Shown piece after piece: positions 17,181 to 28,027 of a DNA stretch of 64,000 nucleotides. The notes under the pieces were generated by a model, which worked only from the letters and a program-made list of their open reading frames with translations, searched no databases and was not told the origin of the DNA. This DNA comes from Moraxellaceae bacterium (GTDB taxonomy: Bacteria > Pseudomonadota > Gammaproteobacteria > Pseudomonadales > Moraxellaceae), in the NCBI GenBank assembly GCA_020697295.1, contig JAJFBF010000010.1, positions 78,182 to 142,181 of the forward strand, in the 5' to 3' direction. The position numbers and the translations under genes are program-made. The first letter of the stretch is position 1, and every line of letters starts with the position of its first letter.

Positions 17181-18110
17181 TCAGCGCATCAGCAGGTTGG
17201 TATAAAGCGGAATCCCGACGAGCACGTTGAACGGAAACGTAATGGCGAGCGACAGCGTAATGGAAAGATGGTGCCGCGCTTCGGGTATCGCGATGCGCAT
17301 GGCCGCGGGCACGGCAATGTAGGAGGCGCTGGCGCCCAGCGTCGCCACCATGATCACCCCGCCGGGTGACAGACCCGCAAGTGTGCCGGCGAGTGCGCCG
17401 AGGAACGCGCCGGTCAACGGCATCAGCGTGCCGAAGGCCAGCAGGAAGACGCCGAGTTCGCGCAAGTCCTTAAGGCGCGAGGCGGCAATGAAGCCCATCT
17501 CCACCAGGAACAGCGCGAGCGCGCCCTTGAACAGGTCGACAAACACCGGGGCGATGGGCTCCACGCCCTCGGGGCCGGCAATGGCGCCGATCAGCAGGCC
17601 GCCGCCCATGAGCAGGATGCCTTTGTTCAGGAAGATCTCGTGGGCGATGCTCGCGCTGCCGCCGTGCCCGATGCCGGCGCGCCGGGCCAGCCAGATACCG
17701 ACGCCGATGGCCGGCATTTCCAGCAGCACCACGAAGACGGGCAGGTAGGCCTCATAGGCAATGCCCAGGCTGTCCAGGTGGGCGACGCCCACGGCGAAGG
17801 TGGCCACGCTGACCGAGCCATAGTGCGCCGCGATACTCGCGGAATCCGCGACCGGCAGGCGGCCCAACCGGCGAAGTACCGGGTAGCACAGCAGCGGCAG
17901 CAGCACGCCCAGCGCCACGACCGGGATGGCCTGCAGCAGCACGCTGCCGATCGGAAACCTTGCCAGCTCCATGCCGCCCTTGAGGCCCAGCGCCAGCAAC
18001 AGGTACAGACTGAGGGTCTCGTAGAGGCCCTCCGGCAGGCGCATGTCGGTGCGCACCAGGCCAGCAAACGCGCCGAGGCCGAAAAACAGGATGATGATGT
18101 CGAGATTCAA
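17181..18110 (-). CDS. SbtA-type sodium-dependent bicarbonate transporter family permease
   Basis: The 309-residue protein has about nine or ten hydrophobic helices and the features of the SbtA/DUF897 family: an N-terminal GLVRTDMRLPEGLYE segment, LALGLKGG in the second helix, AAHYGSVSVATFA in the middle, GFIAASRL, and a C-terminal ASASYIAVPAAMRIAIPEA stretch. In cyanobacteria SbtA imports bicarbonate with sodium and is controlled by the PII-like protein SbtB. No SbtB gene is adjacent here. In heterotrophs the substrate is unproven. Confidence 0.85.
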   Translation of the reverse strand: MNLDIIILFFGLGAFAGLVRTDMRLPEGLYETLSLYLLLALGLKGGMELARFPIGSVLLQAIPVVALGVLLPLLCYPVLRRLGRLPVADSASIAAHYGSVSVATFAVGVAHLDSLGIAYEAYLPVFVVLLEMPAIGVGIWLARRAGIGHGGSASIAHEIFLNKGILLMGGGLLIGAIAGPEGVEPIAPVFVDLFKGALALFLVEMGFIAASRLKDLRELGVFLLAFGTLMPLTGAFLGALAGTLAGLSPGGVIMVATLGASASYIAVPAAMRIAIPEARHHLSITLSLAITFPFNVLVGIPLYTNLLMR

Positions 18111-18325
18111 GTCGTGATCCTCGCGCGCGGCGCGGTGGTCAAGCCCGGAGGGCGTCCGTGCTGGCCCGGCAGCCGAAGGCGGTCTCCGGCGCTGGCGGCC
18201 AGGGACATACGCTGCCGGCAGGGTCTGTGCGGTGGAGCGTAAACCGGGATTCGATCACATCGGTACTAAAATTGGCAAAGCCCTCGCCCTGACTGGCCCG
18301 CACTTCTGCAATCGGGCCGCCGGGG

Positions 18326-20560
18326 TTATCGCGACACTCCCAGCCGGACCGACTGCGCCGGCAGCACCACCCATCGTGACATTGTCTTCTGGCCCGCCGC
18401 CGTCCCTCCTGCGCGCCGCTTGACCGGGTAGATGCCGGGATCGTTCAGGCGCTGGATGATCAGCTGGCCCTTGGCCACGCCGCTGACCGCCAGGACATCC
18501 GAGGTGATTTCGCCAGTGGGCAGGAACACCCAGAGCGCATCGTAGACGCCGGTCTGGCCGCGCTGGCGCCAGATACCCTCGTAATTGCCTCGCGGCGTGA
18601 CCTCGCGCATGTGCATCGCCGATCCCGGCTCCAGCATGCCATTGGCGCCCACCCGGGCGCGGTAGCTCCCGCGATAGCCCTGGCGGTAGAGCGTGAGTTC
18701 GCCATCGACGATGCCGCGCAGCTCCAGCACGTCGCGCTGCATCTGGCCGTTGTCTGCCTGCACCCAGACCGCATCATAAAGAGAGGAGCGGCCGCGGCGG
18801 ATCCAGATGCCCGCGACGCTGCCAACCGGCGTGACCTCGCGCATGTGAAAGACCGGACCGATATCCGCGGGCCGGACGACCGGTGTGTGCGGGACTGCCG
18901 GTGCCGCCGCTGGCGGAGCTTCTTCTTCCGCGGGCGGCGACAGCACATCGGGCCCGCCCAGCAGGCCCTTTGCGTAGTCGTCGTGGCATTGGCCCATGGC
19001 CTTGGCAATCGGGTCCCCTTCGCCACTCCAGGTCGCCGCCGCCCGTTCGAGCGTCTCGAGAAGCTGCCGGGTTAGCCGGTTGGCTTCGCGGTCCTGTTCC
19101 AGTGTCAGCGCGGCGCCTGGCAGGGGCTGCGACAGCGCCTCTGCGATGCGCTGGATCTCCTCCAGCGCGGCGAGCTCGTTGGGTGTGAAGCCGGCACGTA
19201 CCTTGGGGCTCACCCTGAGCCTGCGCATCAGCATGTCGCGGCAGAAATGGCGATTCGCGAGCATCTGCACGCGATCACCGCCGGTGTCGGGCGCGGCTCC
19301 GGCCGTGGCGCGGTCTTGCAATCCGCGGCATTCCTCATAGGCGGCGCGGAGCGCGATGCTGCGCACGCGGCCCGGCTTTTCCGGCAGTGCCGCCAGTCGT
19401 GTCCTGGCGGCAGTGCTGGCGCGGGAATGGCGGCCGGGATGGTCATTCAGCAGGTCGTGGTCGCGTTCGCTCAAGGCGCTCCAGCGCTCACGCGCGTCGC
19501 GGGCGGCCTCGGCGGCTTCCCCCTCTCCTTCACCAAAGACTGTGGCGATTTCGCCGTAAACCTGGGCGCAGTAAAGCATGTCGGCATCGCCGAGCCCGCC
19601 GCTGGCCGTGGCGGGACCTGTCGTGCCGGCGGTCAGCCGGGAAGGCGCGATAGGCGCGGGCGCCCGCGTCGGTGCCGGTGCCGGTGCCGGGGGCGCGGCA
19701 TCTTCAGTGCGGGGGTTGTGCGGCCGGACCGTTTCAGTCGCGATGTCCCCGGACAAGCGTTCAGGAACGCGTACAGAGGACTGCGGGTCGGCCATGCCCG
19801 GGCCGGCGATTGCGCTGAATGCCGCGCCGGATGCCGGCGCTGTCACGGTCGCCGCTGCGACCTTTGGCGCGTCAACGCTTGGGGTCTGCAGGGGCTGGCT
19901 GTGCCGGGGGGCGGCCGCGGTCTTGTCGGTGCGAGTCGCCGTGCTGTCGACAGGCGCCGGCGCCTGGGATTTTCTGTCAGGAATAACCTCGGCCGGAACA
20001 AAGGCGCGGGCTGTTGCCGTGGTTGCCGGTGACGCCGCGGAGGCGCTGCCAGGTGAGGCTGGAAGAGCCGCGCTCACCGGGGACGTCGGCAATGGCTCTG
20101 AAACGGAAGTCGAGGCAGGCACTGAGACCAACGCCGGCGTCGAAGCAACAGCAGGAACAACAGCAGGAACAACAGCAGGAGCCACTCCTGCTCCGGCCTG
20201 AAAGTAGCGGCACTCCAGGTAGGCGGCCCGCAGCGCGAGACGACGCGCCTTCGGCGGCACCACCGGCATGGCGGACAGGCGCTGCTGTGCCTGGGCGCTG
20301 GCCCGCTCGTGGCGCGCCGGATCTTCCTTCAGCAACTCGATGTCCAGCGCGCCCAGGGAGTGGGCCCGAATCAGGGCGTCCCGGCCCGTACGGCGCACGC
20401 CGGGGTCCGGGTCAGCCTTGAGCAGCGCGGCGCCTTCGGCATAGGCCCGGGCGCAGTACAGCAAGTCGGCATCGGCCAGCACCGGCGGCTGCGCCAGCGC
20501 GGGCAGGCAGGCGCAGGCCAGCAGCACGGCTCCCATCATCTGGCCGCGCATCATTCTCAC
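18326..20560 (-). CDS. Exported modular protein with two pairs of duplicated domains, unknown function
   Basis: The 744-residue protein starts with a signal sequence; LLAC at 13-16 could be a lipobox, or ALA-Q at 22-24 a signal-peptidase I site. Module A (about 29-121) and module B (about 324-415) are clear duplicates, sharing D-A-D-x-L-Y-C at the start, D-P-x-R-H-x-R-A-S in the middle and A-L-R-A-A-Y-x-E-C-R at the end; each has two cysteines that could pair. A 200-residue Ala/Pro/Ser/Thr linker separates them. A third helical segment (about 435-535, Cys440 and Cys525) follows. Two C-terminal repeats (571-648 and 649-715) share HMREVTP, GIW-x-RG and YDA-x-WV. The third codon is also ATG with GGTGAG well placed, so the start may be two codons later. 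Confidence 0.75.
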   Translation of the reverse strand: MRMMRGQMMGAVLLACACLPALAQPPVLADADLLYCARAYAEGAALLKADPDPGVRRTGRDALIRAHSLGALDIELLKEDPARHERASAQAQQRLSAMPVVPPKARRLALRAAYLECRYFQAGAGVAPAVVPAVVPAVASTPALVSVPASTSVSEPLPTSPVSAALPASPGSASAASPATTATARAFVPAEVIPDRKSQAPAPVDSTATRTDKTAAAPRHSQPLQTPSVDAPKVAAATVTAPASGAAFSAIAGPGMADPQSSVRVPERLSGDIATETVRPHNPRTEDAAPPAPAPAPTRAPAPIAPSRLTAGTTGPATASGGLGDADMLYCAQVYGEIATVFGEGEGEAAEAARDARERWSALSERDHDLLNDHPGRHSRASTAARTRLAALPEKPGRVRSIALRAAYEECRGLQDRATAGAAPDTGGDRVQMLANRHFCRDMLMRRLRVSPKVRAGFTPNELAALEEIQRIAEALSQPLPGAALTLEQDREANRLTRQLLETLERAAATWSGEGDPIAKAMGQCHDDYAKGLLGGPDVLSPPAEEEAPPAAAPAVPHTPVVRPADIGPVFHMREVTPVGSVAGIWIRRGRSSLYDAVWVQADNGQMQRDVLELRGIVDGELTLYRQGYRGSYRARVGANGMLEPGSAMHMREVTPRGNYEGIWRQRGQTGVYDALWVFLPTGEITSDVLAVSGVAKGQLIIQRLNDPGIYPVKRRAGGTAAGQKTMSRWVVLPAQSVRLGVSR

Positions 20561-20685
20561 CAGTAACCCTGCATCATCTGGAAAGATCCTTCTTTTTATT
20601 GCGGAGGTCGGGGCTCCCGCATCCTGCGAAAAGAGTGCACGAACTCACGCACTACGTCCGCTGTTGTATCGGGAAGTGCCGACCC

Positions 20686-21069
20686 TCAGGCCAGCAACGC
20701 CATCACGCCGTCCATCTCCACCAGTGCGCCTCGCGGCAGCGCGGCAACGCCCACGGCGGCGCGCGCCGGGTACGGTTCCTTGAAGTAGCGCGCCATCGTC
20801 TCGTTCACGAGCGCGAAGTGCGAGAGGTCGGTCAGGAAGATGTTGAGCTTGGCGATGTCGGCCAGCGAGCCGCCGGCCGCATGGCAGACCGCCTGCAGGT
20901 TCTCGAACACCTGCACGACCTGCGCCTCGATGCCGTCTTTCAACTGCATGGTCACCGGGTCGAGCGCGATCTGGCCGGACAGGTACACGGTGCTGCCGAC
21001 CTTGACGGCCTGCGAGTAGGTGCCGATGGCGGCGGGAGCCTTGTCGGTCTTGATGATGGCGCGATTCAT
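20686..21069 (-). CDS. ridA: RidA family enamine/imine deaminase
   Basis: RidA hydrolyses reactive enamine/imine intermediates made by PLP enzymes, protecting other PLP proteins. The 127-residue protein has the family pattern: [12 protein letters not shown] near the N-terminus, [10 protein letters not shown], an [10 protein letters not shown] strand and a C-terminal [20 protein letters not shown], with the conserved arginine in PARAA. It is the last gene of a minus-strand series gmk-rpoZ-spoT-doxX-ridA, similar to Pseudomonas where ridA follows spoT. Confidence 0.95.
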   Translation of the reverse strand: MNRAIIKTDKAPAAIGTYSQAVKVGSTVYLSGQIALDPVTMQLKDGIEAQVVQVFENLQAVCHAAGGSLADIAKLNIFLTDLSHFALVNETMARYFKEPYPARAAVGVAALPRGALVEMDGVMALLA

Positions 21070-21186
21070 TCCAGTCTCCTAAAAAACAAGGCGCCTGACG
21101 GCGGCCTTTCACGATGATACAGCTCCGGTGCGCCAGGGGCGCGTGCGGGGCCAGTCAGCCACGGCGAGGACATCGAAGCCCGGGGA

Positions 21187-21615
21187 TCAGGCGCTGGCAG
21201 TCGCCGCCGCCGACGGGCGAATCGCCCCCCACCAGATGCAATACAGCAGGAACACCTGCACCACGAGGCGCGCACTCAGCACCACCGACAACCAGGGCTG
21301 TGGCATGAGCGGGAACAGGTCCGGATGCAGCCACATATACACATTGGCGGGAGTGACGCAGAGCGTGAGCAGGAACAGGCCGATGCCGGCCCGGCGCCGC
21401 CACTTCGGCAGCAACAGCCCCAGGGCGCCCAGCAGCTCGAAAATGCCCGACACCGTCACCGCCATTTCCGGATACGGCACCCAGGGCGGCACGATGCCGG
21501 CAAAGAACGCCGGATTGATGAAGTGCCCCAGGCCGCCGAGCAGGAACCAGGCGCAGACAAAGCCGAGCGCGGCAGTTCTGGATTGGGTGCGGAAGCGGGC
21601 CCAGGAGAGTGGCAT
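21187..21615 (-). CDS. DoxX-like integral membrane protein
   Basis: The 142-residue protein has four predicted membrane helices with the DoxX-family look: a first helix ending in GGLGHFINPAFFAGIVPPWVP, a GIFELLGALGLLLPKWRR second helix, and two C-terminal helices. Function of such proteins is poorly defined. It starts 20 bp after the spoT stop and lies between spoT and ridA, so it is probably in the same transcript. The exact start at 21615 is chosen because upstream codons belong to spoT read in another frame. Confidence 0.8.
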   Translation of the reverse strand: MPLSWARFRTQSRTAALGFVCAWFLLGGLGHFINPAFFAGIVPPWVPYPEMAVTVSGIFELLGALGLLLPKWRRRAGIGLFLLTLCVTPANVYMWLHPDLFPLMPQPWLSVVLSARLVVQVFLLYCIWWGAIRPSAAATASA

Positions 21616-21635
21616 GGCAAATCCTTTTGAAGGGG

Positions 21636-23771
21636 TCAGGCGCGGACGCGGATGATTTTCTCGACGCCGGCGATGATACGCATGCGCTTGATGATGCGGG
21701 CGAGGTGGATACGGTCGCGCACCAGCAGGTTGATGGTCATGACGCCGTGATGAGCGCCCTTTTCCTGCAGGTTGATGCCCTCGATATTGGCCTCGAGGTC
21801 GGTGGCCTGGCGCGCGATCTCGGCGAGCATGCCACGCTGGTTCTGCAGTTCGATGCGCAGTTCGGTCTGGAACTCGCGGTCGACTTTCTCGGCCCAGCGC
21901 AGGCTCATGCACTTGTCCGGGTTCTCGCGCAGCTCGGTGAGGATGTTGTTGCAGGTGTCGCGGTGAATCACGATGCCGCGCCCGGCCGAGAGATGACCGA
22001 CGATGGGATCGCCCGGCAGCGGCCGGCAACAGCGTGCATAAGTGACGACCAGGCCCTCGGTGCCGCGGATGGCGATGCCGCGGGTTCCCGCTCCCGGCTT
22101 GGACTCGGGCACGAGGTTCTGCAGGTCGGCCGGCAGCAGGCGCGCGGCCACGATCTGCGCCACCCGATTGCCGAGCCCGATGTCCTCGAGCAGCGCGTCG
22201 AGGCCGGGCGCGCCCAGCTCGGCAAGCACGGCCTGCAGGTGTTCCGGCGGCACCTTGGCGAGGCTGTAGCCCTGTGTCGACAGCACCTTTTCCAGCAAGC
22301 GGCGGCCGAGGTCGAGCGACTCGGAGTGCTGCTGGTCCTTCAGGAAATGGCGGATGCTGGAGCGCGCCTTGGAGGTGATGGCGAAATTCAGCCACGCCGG
22401 ATTGGGGCGCGTGCCCGGCGCGGTGATGATCTCCACGGTCTGGCCCGTGTGCAGCGCCATGCTGAGCGGGGCGAGGCGGTTGTCGATGCGCGCGGCGACG
22501 CAGGTATTGCCGACGTCGGTGTGCACCGCATAGGCGAAGTCGACGGCGGTGGCGCCCATGGGCAGCGTCAGGATGCGACCCTTGGGCGTGAACAGGTAGA
22601 CCTCGTCGGGGAAGAGGTCGATCTTCACGTTCTCGATGAACTCCATCGAGTTGCCGGCGTTGCGCTGGATCTCGAGCAGGGACTTCATCCACTCGCGCGC
22701 GCGCGTCTGCGAGGTGTTGGTGAAGCCGTCGTTGTCCGTCTTGTAGAGCCAGTGCGCGGCAATGCCGTTGTTGGCCATGGCTTCCATGGCCTCGGTGCGG
22801 ATCTGGATCTCGATGGGCACGCCGCGCTGGCCCTTCAGCACCGTGTGCAGGGACTGGTAGCCGTTGGCCTTGGGGATCGCGATGTAGTCCTTGAACTTGC
22901 CGGGGATGGGCTTGTACAGGTTGTGCACCACGCCCAGTGCGCGGTAACAGGCATCCACGTTCTCGACGATGACGCGGAAGCCGTACATGTCCATGATTTC
23001 ATCAAAGGATTTCCGCTTCTCGCGCATCTTCTGGTAGATGCTGTAGAGGTGCTTCTCGCGGCCCATCACGCGCACGGTCAGGCCTTCCTCGGCGAGGCGG
23101 CGCTCCAGCGATTCCTTGATGGTGGCCAGCATTTCCTTGCGGTTGCCACGGGCGGCCTTGACCGCCTTCTTGATCAGCGGCGCGCGCATGGGAAAGAGGG
23201 CGAAGAAGCCGAGCTCCTCGAATTCCACGCGGAAATCGTTCATGCCCAGCCGGTTCGCGATGGGCGCGTAGATCTCCAGGGTCTCGGTGGCCACGCGGCG
23301 GCGCTTTTCCACGGAGAGCACGTCGAGGGTGCGCATGTTGTGCAGGCGGTCGGCGAGCTTGACCAGGATGACACGGGTGTCCTGGGTCATGGCCAGGATC
23401 ATCTTGCGGAAATTCTCGGCCTGGGCCTCGGCCTTGGAATTGAAGTGCACCTGGGTGAGCTTGGTCACGCCATCCACGAGCTCGGCGACTTCCTCGCCGA
23501 ATTCAGCGGCGAGGTCGGGCTTGCTGACGCCCGTATCCTCGATGACGTCGTGGAGCATGGCCGCCTGGATGCTCTGGTGGTCCATGTGCATGTCGCAGAG
23601 GATGTTGGCGACGGCGAGGGGGTGGGTGATATAGGGATCGCCGTTGCGGCGGAACTGCCCCTCATGGGCGCTTTCGGAATAGAAATACGCTCGCCTGATA
23701 TCCGCGATGTGGTCAGGCGAGAGGTAGGTTTCGAGTCGGCTGCATAGGGCGTCGATGCCGGAGATGCTCAT
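21636..23771 (-). CDS. spoT: Bifunctional (p)ppGpp synthetase/hydrolase SpoT
   Basis: SpoT makes and degrades the alarmone (p)ppGpp. The 711-residue protein has an HD hydrolase domain with HDVIEDT near residue 74 and LADRLHNMRTL, so hydrolase activity should be intact. The synthetase domain has YGFRV and the EIQIRT strand. TGS (FTPKGRILTLPMGATAVDFAY), a helical/zinc-finger region and a C-terminal ACT domain follow. The ATG at 23771 has GGAG 9 bases before it and is preferred over an upstream TTG at 23807. It follows rpoZ after 68 bp. Confidence 0.96.
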   Translation of the reverse strand: MSISGIDALCSRLETYLSPDHIADIRRAYFYSESAHEGQFRRNGDPYITHPLAVANILCDMHMDHQSIQAAMLHDVIEDTGVSKPDLAAEFGEEVAELVDGVTKLTQVHFNSKAEAQAENFRKMILAMTQDTRVILVKLADRLHNMRTLDVLSVEKRRRVATETLEIYAPIANRLGMNDFRVEFEELGFFALFPMRAPLIKKAVKAARGNRKEMLATIKESLERRLAEEGLTVRVMGREKHLYSIYQKMREKRKSFDEIMDMYGFRVIVENVDACYRALGVVHNLYKPIPGKFKDYIAIPKANGYQSLHTVLKGQRGVPIEIQIRTEAMEAMANNGIAAHWLYKTDNDGFTNTSQTRAREWMKSLLEIQRNAGNSMEFIENVKIDLFPDEVYLFTPKGRILTLPMGATAVDFAYAVHTDVGNTCVAARIDNRLAPLSMALHTGQTVEIITAPGTRPNPAWLNFAITSKARSSIRHFLKDQQHSESLDLGRRLLEKVLSTQGYSLAKVPPEHLQAVLAELGAPGLDALLEDIGLGNRVAQIVAARLLPADLQNLVPESKPGAGTRGIAIRGTEGLVVTYARCCRPLPGDPIVGHLSAGRGIVIHRDTCNNILTELRENPDKCMSLRWAEKVDREFQTELRIELQNQRGMLAEIARQATDLEANIEGINLQEKGAHHGVMTINLLVRDRIHLARIIKRMRIIAGVEKIIRVRA

Positions 23772-23839
23772 GGTCTGAGTCTCCGGCTGTCGGGCGACAG
23801 GCGTCAAGCACTTGTCGCCGGGAATGCGGCGGGTGTTGC

Positions 23840-24130
23840 TCAGAGGTCGTCGTCAGCCTCGTCAATCACCGGACGCGGCGCGGGAATGGCGTCGAGCTGG
23901 ATCATGTCGTAGGCGTCTTCCTCTTCCGGCTTGGCGGTGAGGATGTCGCGGGTGACGAGGCCGGCGGCGATTTCGCGCAGGGCCATCACGGTCGGCTTGT
24001 CGTTTTCCCAGGGCAGGCCGGGTTCCTTGCCGCCGGTAGCCAGCTGGCGGGCGCGCTTGGCGGACACGAGCACGAGCTCGAAACGGTTGTCCAGATGCTC
24101 CAGGCAGTCTTCGACGGTAACGCGGGCCAT
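23840..24130 (-). CDS. rpoZ: RNA polymerase omega subunit
   Basis: The 96-residue protein begins [22 protein letters not shown] and continues with SAKRARQL, the hallmark of omega, which helps assemble beta-prime and forms part of a ppGpp-binding site on RNA polymerase. GAGGT lies 7-8 bases before the ATG at 24130. It lies between gmk and spoT, the classical order. Confidence 0.96.
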   Translation of the reverse strand: MARVTVEDCLEHLDNRFELVLVSAKRARQLATGGKEPGLPWENDKPTVMALREIAAGLVTRDILTAKPEEEDAYDMIQLDAIPAPRPVIDEADDDL

Positions 24131-24255
24131 GGGGTGAACCTCAGGTAGGGCAGACAAACAAGGGAGCGGAGTCTACAGGAGCGCCGCCTTGGGCTCAATC
24201 GCCCGTCCCTCCTGAGGGCAGCCCTACCCTTGGCGGTGCCCGGGATAAGAAACCC

Positions 24256-25783
<1,528 letters not shown>

Positions 25784-25852
25784 GGGGCTCTCCATGTCAG
25801 GGCGGCCGGGTAAGGTCGGGCGAGTGTACCCCATCTCCGATGTTCGCCTTAG

Positions 25853-25920
25853 AGCCTATCTCAGTAGGGTATTTTGTATCTTGCCAGCCAGGATAAATCC
25901 CGACCTGCTGAGATAGGCAT
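25853..25920. mobile_element. MITE-like 68-bp hairpin element
   Basis: Terminal inverted arms GCCTATCTCAGTAGG (25854-25868) and CCTGCTGAGATAGGC (25904-25918) match at 14 of 15 positions around a 35-bp AT-richer centre. The element is bounded by TTAG on both sides (25849-25852 and 25921-25924), as a target-site duplication would be. Only one copy is seen here, so the mobile nature is inference. It lies between the divergent yicC and rph genes. Confidence 0.45.
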
Positions 25921-25935
25921 TTAGGGCGGCGCCGG

Positions 25936-25941
25936 TATACT
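25936..25941 (+). promoter_or_regulatory. Candidate rph -10 element
   Basis: TATACT lies 30 bp before the rph ATG and just outside the MITE-like element. The -35 position falls within the right arm of that element and is a poor match. Confidence 0.35.
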
Positions 25942-25971
25942 GCCCGGCCAAAATCCCTGCGAGAGTTCTCC

Positions 25972-26688
25972 ATGCGTCCTTCCGGCCGTACCCCCGACCA
26001 GTTGCGCCCCGTCACCATCACCCGCCACTACACCTGCCATGCCGAAGGCTCCGTGCTGGTGGAGTTCGGGAATACCAAGGTGCTGTGCACGGCCAGTGTC
26101 GAGAACTCCGTGCCCCGCTTCCTCAAGGGCAAGGGCGAGGGCTGGATCACCGCCGAGTACGGCATGCTGCCGCGCGCCACCCACACCCGCTCCGACCGCG
26201 AGGCCGCCCGCGGCAAGCAGGGCGGGCGCACCCTCGAGATCCAGCGCCTGATCGGCCGCAGCCTGCGCGCCAGCGTCGACCTCAAGAAGCTGGGCGAAAA
26301 CACCATCACTATCGACTGTGACGTGATCCAGGCCGACGGCGGCACCCGGACCGCGGCCATCACCGGTGGCTGCGTCGCCCTGGTCGACGCCCTCTCCTTC
26401 ATGCTGCAAAAGAAGACCATCAAGAACGACCCGCTGACCGGCCTTATCGCCGCGGTGTCGGTGGGCATGTACAAGGGCGTGCCGGTGCTGGATCTGGACT
26501 ATCCGGAAGACTCCGCCTGCGAGACCGACATGAATGTGGTCATGACCCAGCAGGGCGGCTTCGTGGAGGTGCAGGGCACCGCCGAGGGCAAGCCCTTCAG
26601 CCGCGCCGAGACCGACGGCATGCTGGTGCTGGCGGAGAAAGGCATTGGCGACCTGATCAAGCTCCAGCAGCAGGCGCTGGGCTGGTAA
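25972..26688 (+). CDS. rph: Ribonuclease PH
   Basis: RNase PH is a phosphate-dependent 3'-exoribonuclease that trims tRNA precursors. The 238-residue protein has the family start [13 protein letters not shown] and the conserved [18 protein letters not shown] strand, then [26 protein letters not shown] with the phosphate-binding region, and a C-terminal [13 protein letters not shown]. It is divergent from yicC and ends at a strong terminator, so it is probably transcribed alone. Confidence 0.97.
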   Translation: MRPSGRTPDQLRPVTITRHYTCHAEGSVLVEFGNTKVLCTASVENSVPRFLKGKGEGWITAEYGMLPRATHTRSDREAARGKQGGRTLEIQRLIGRSLRASVDLKKLGENTITIDCDVIQADGGTRTAAITGGCVALVDALSFMLQKKTIKNDPLTGLIAAVSVGMYKGVPVLDLDYPEDSACETDMNVVMTQQGGFVEVQGTAEGKPFSRAETDGMLVLAEKGIGDLIKLQQQALGW

Positions 26689-26735
26689 GGCGGCGGTGCT
26701 GCTGCAAAAATCGGCGATGATCTTGTAAGTTCTGT

Positions 26736-26766
26736 AAAAAAGCCGGCATTAGCCGGCTTTTTTCTT
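26736..26766. terminator. Rho-independent terminator
   Basis: AAAAAAGCCGGC-ATTA-GCCGGCTTTTTTCTT, 48 bp after the rph stop, with an A-run on the other side that lets it work in both directions. Confidence 0.92.
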
Positions 26767-26896
26767 CAGCAAGGGCGCAAGAGTTTGAAGCCCCAAGGGC
26801 GGCAGATTCAGGGAAGTGTGCGGATTTATTTTTTCCCCTTTGGGGAAAACCGGTCCTCTTTTGGCAGGTCCGCCTTCGCACCTTGTACAGCCTGGC

Positions 26897-27769
26897 TCAG
26901 CTCTCCGAAGACAGGCGATCCGAGAATTTCCAGGTACGGATGATCTGCAGGATGTCGGTATCGCGGCGGATGGCCGCGGGGAAGGGCTGGAAAGGCGAGG
27001 CCAGGCGCACGCTCTGGCGGGCGGCCTCGTCCAGCACCGGGTAACCGGAGGTCTTGAGGGTGGTGATGTCCTTGATCTGGCCGGTGGGCAGGATGGAAAC
27101 CATCAGGCGCACATTGCCGTAGATTTTCTTCTGGCGGGCGAGGGCCGGATAATTCTTGTTGCCGATTTCCTCGACGCGGGCACGGAAGGCATCGACGTAG
27201 GCGGCATCCCGGTCATATTTGGTGGACACCGTGGACACGGTCCGCACGCGCGGGCGCTTGGCGTAGGCCTGCTTTTTCTCGGCGAGGCGGGCCTGCAGGC
27301 TGGCGATCTCGTCGGACTGCCAGGCCATGGCGAGCTGGGCTTCACGCGCTTCGACCTGCAGCTTGCGTTCCTCGCGGGCCTTGCGCCTGTCGACGGCCCG
27401 GTTGGAGCGGGCGGTGGTGGTCAGGACCTGCTTTTGCTGCGCGGCCTCGGCCGGGCTCATGGCCTGGCGTTCCTCGGGCTGGATCTCGTTGATGCTGTCG
27501 GCGTGGAAGCGCGACTGCTGCGGGCTGGTGATGAGCGCCGCCTGCTCGAGGGTGCCGCTGCCTTGCTGGTTGGCGTCGGCGAGGAAGTCGGCCTCCTTGT
27601 CGGCGTGCTTGCCGCGATGCTGGGCCAGCGTCACTTCCATGACATGCGGAATGTTCACTTTCGGGGCCGTGAAGACGACGCCGAAGATCAGGATGGCGTG
27701 CAGCATCAACGCCACGAACATCGTGAAGCTGAGGCGGTCGGAGCTGGAGACTGAGGCGGAAGCGGACAT
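26897..27769 (-). CDS. TonB-family energy transducer-like protein
   Basis: The 290-residue protein has a short cytosolic N-terminus, one membrane helix (about 13-36), a long charged periplasmic region rich in Glu/Lys/Arg/Gln likely to form coiled coil (about 100-180), and a C-terminal TonB-type domain with YPALARQKKIYGNVRLMVSI and DEAARQSVRLASPF. The linker is not the Pro-rich X-Pro repeat of classical TonB. No ExbB/ExbD genes are adjacent. Pseudomonas has a similar gene after gshB. The ATG at 27769 is preferred over an upstream TTG at 27793. Confidence 0.85.
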   Translation of the reverse strand: MSASASVSSSDRLSFTMFVALMLHAILIFGVVFTAPKVNIPHVMEVTLAQHRGKHADKEADFLADANQQGSGTLEQAALITSPQQSRFHADSINEIQPEERQAMSPAEAAQQKQVLTTTARSNRAVDRRKAREERKLQVEAREAQLAMAWQSDEIASLQARLAEKKQAYAKRPRVRTVSTVSTKYDRDAAYVDAFRARVEEIGNKNYPALARQKKIYGNVRLMVSILPTGQIKDITTLKTSGYPVLDEAARQSVRLASPFQPFPAAIRRDTDILQIIRTWKFSDRLSSES

Positions 27770-28027
27770 TGCGTCGTTATTGTGGTGTTGCAAGTCAGTG
27801 CGTCAGTCTGCCTGCCGGGCAGGGGGATTGTCCATGCACTGGTCGGCAAAGTTTGCCGGTGGCCCGGATCAGGGGCTTGGAGTAGCCGGCAGACAGGCAT
27901 TGGCGCGATCCGGCGGGCTGTGCCAGGAGGCTTCGGGCAAGGGCCCGGGCCTGGAGGATCTTCACTTCACGGCAGTCGACTCGCAGGGCACAAGCGTTCC
28001 GCGTGAGAGGCGTCAGCCGGCGAGGGC

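Noticed and set aside
21187..22692. Single 501-residue protein made of a SpoT-overlapping part plus the DoxX-like part
   Set aside because: Only the last 142 residues look like protein; the first part is an out-of-frame reading of spoT. The DoxX ATG at 21615 starts after the spoT stop.
21609..23747. 712-codon + strand frame opposite spoT
   Set aside because: Antisense shadow of SpoT, which carries every expected motif on the minus strand.
26831..26849. Palindrome TTTTCCCC-TTT-GGGGAAAA after the rph terminator
   Set aside because: Read from either strand the stem is followed by A rather than T, so it is not a terminator; a single short palindrome gives no further support.
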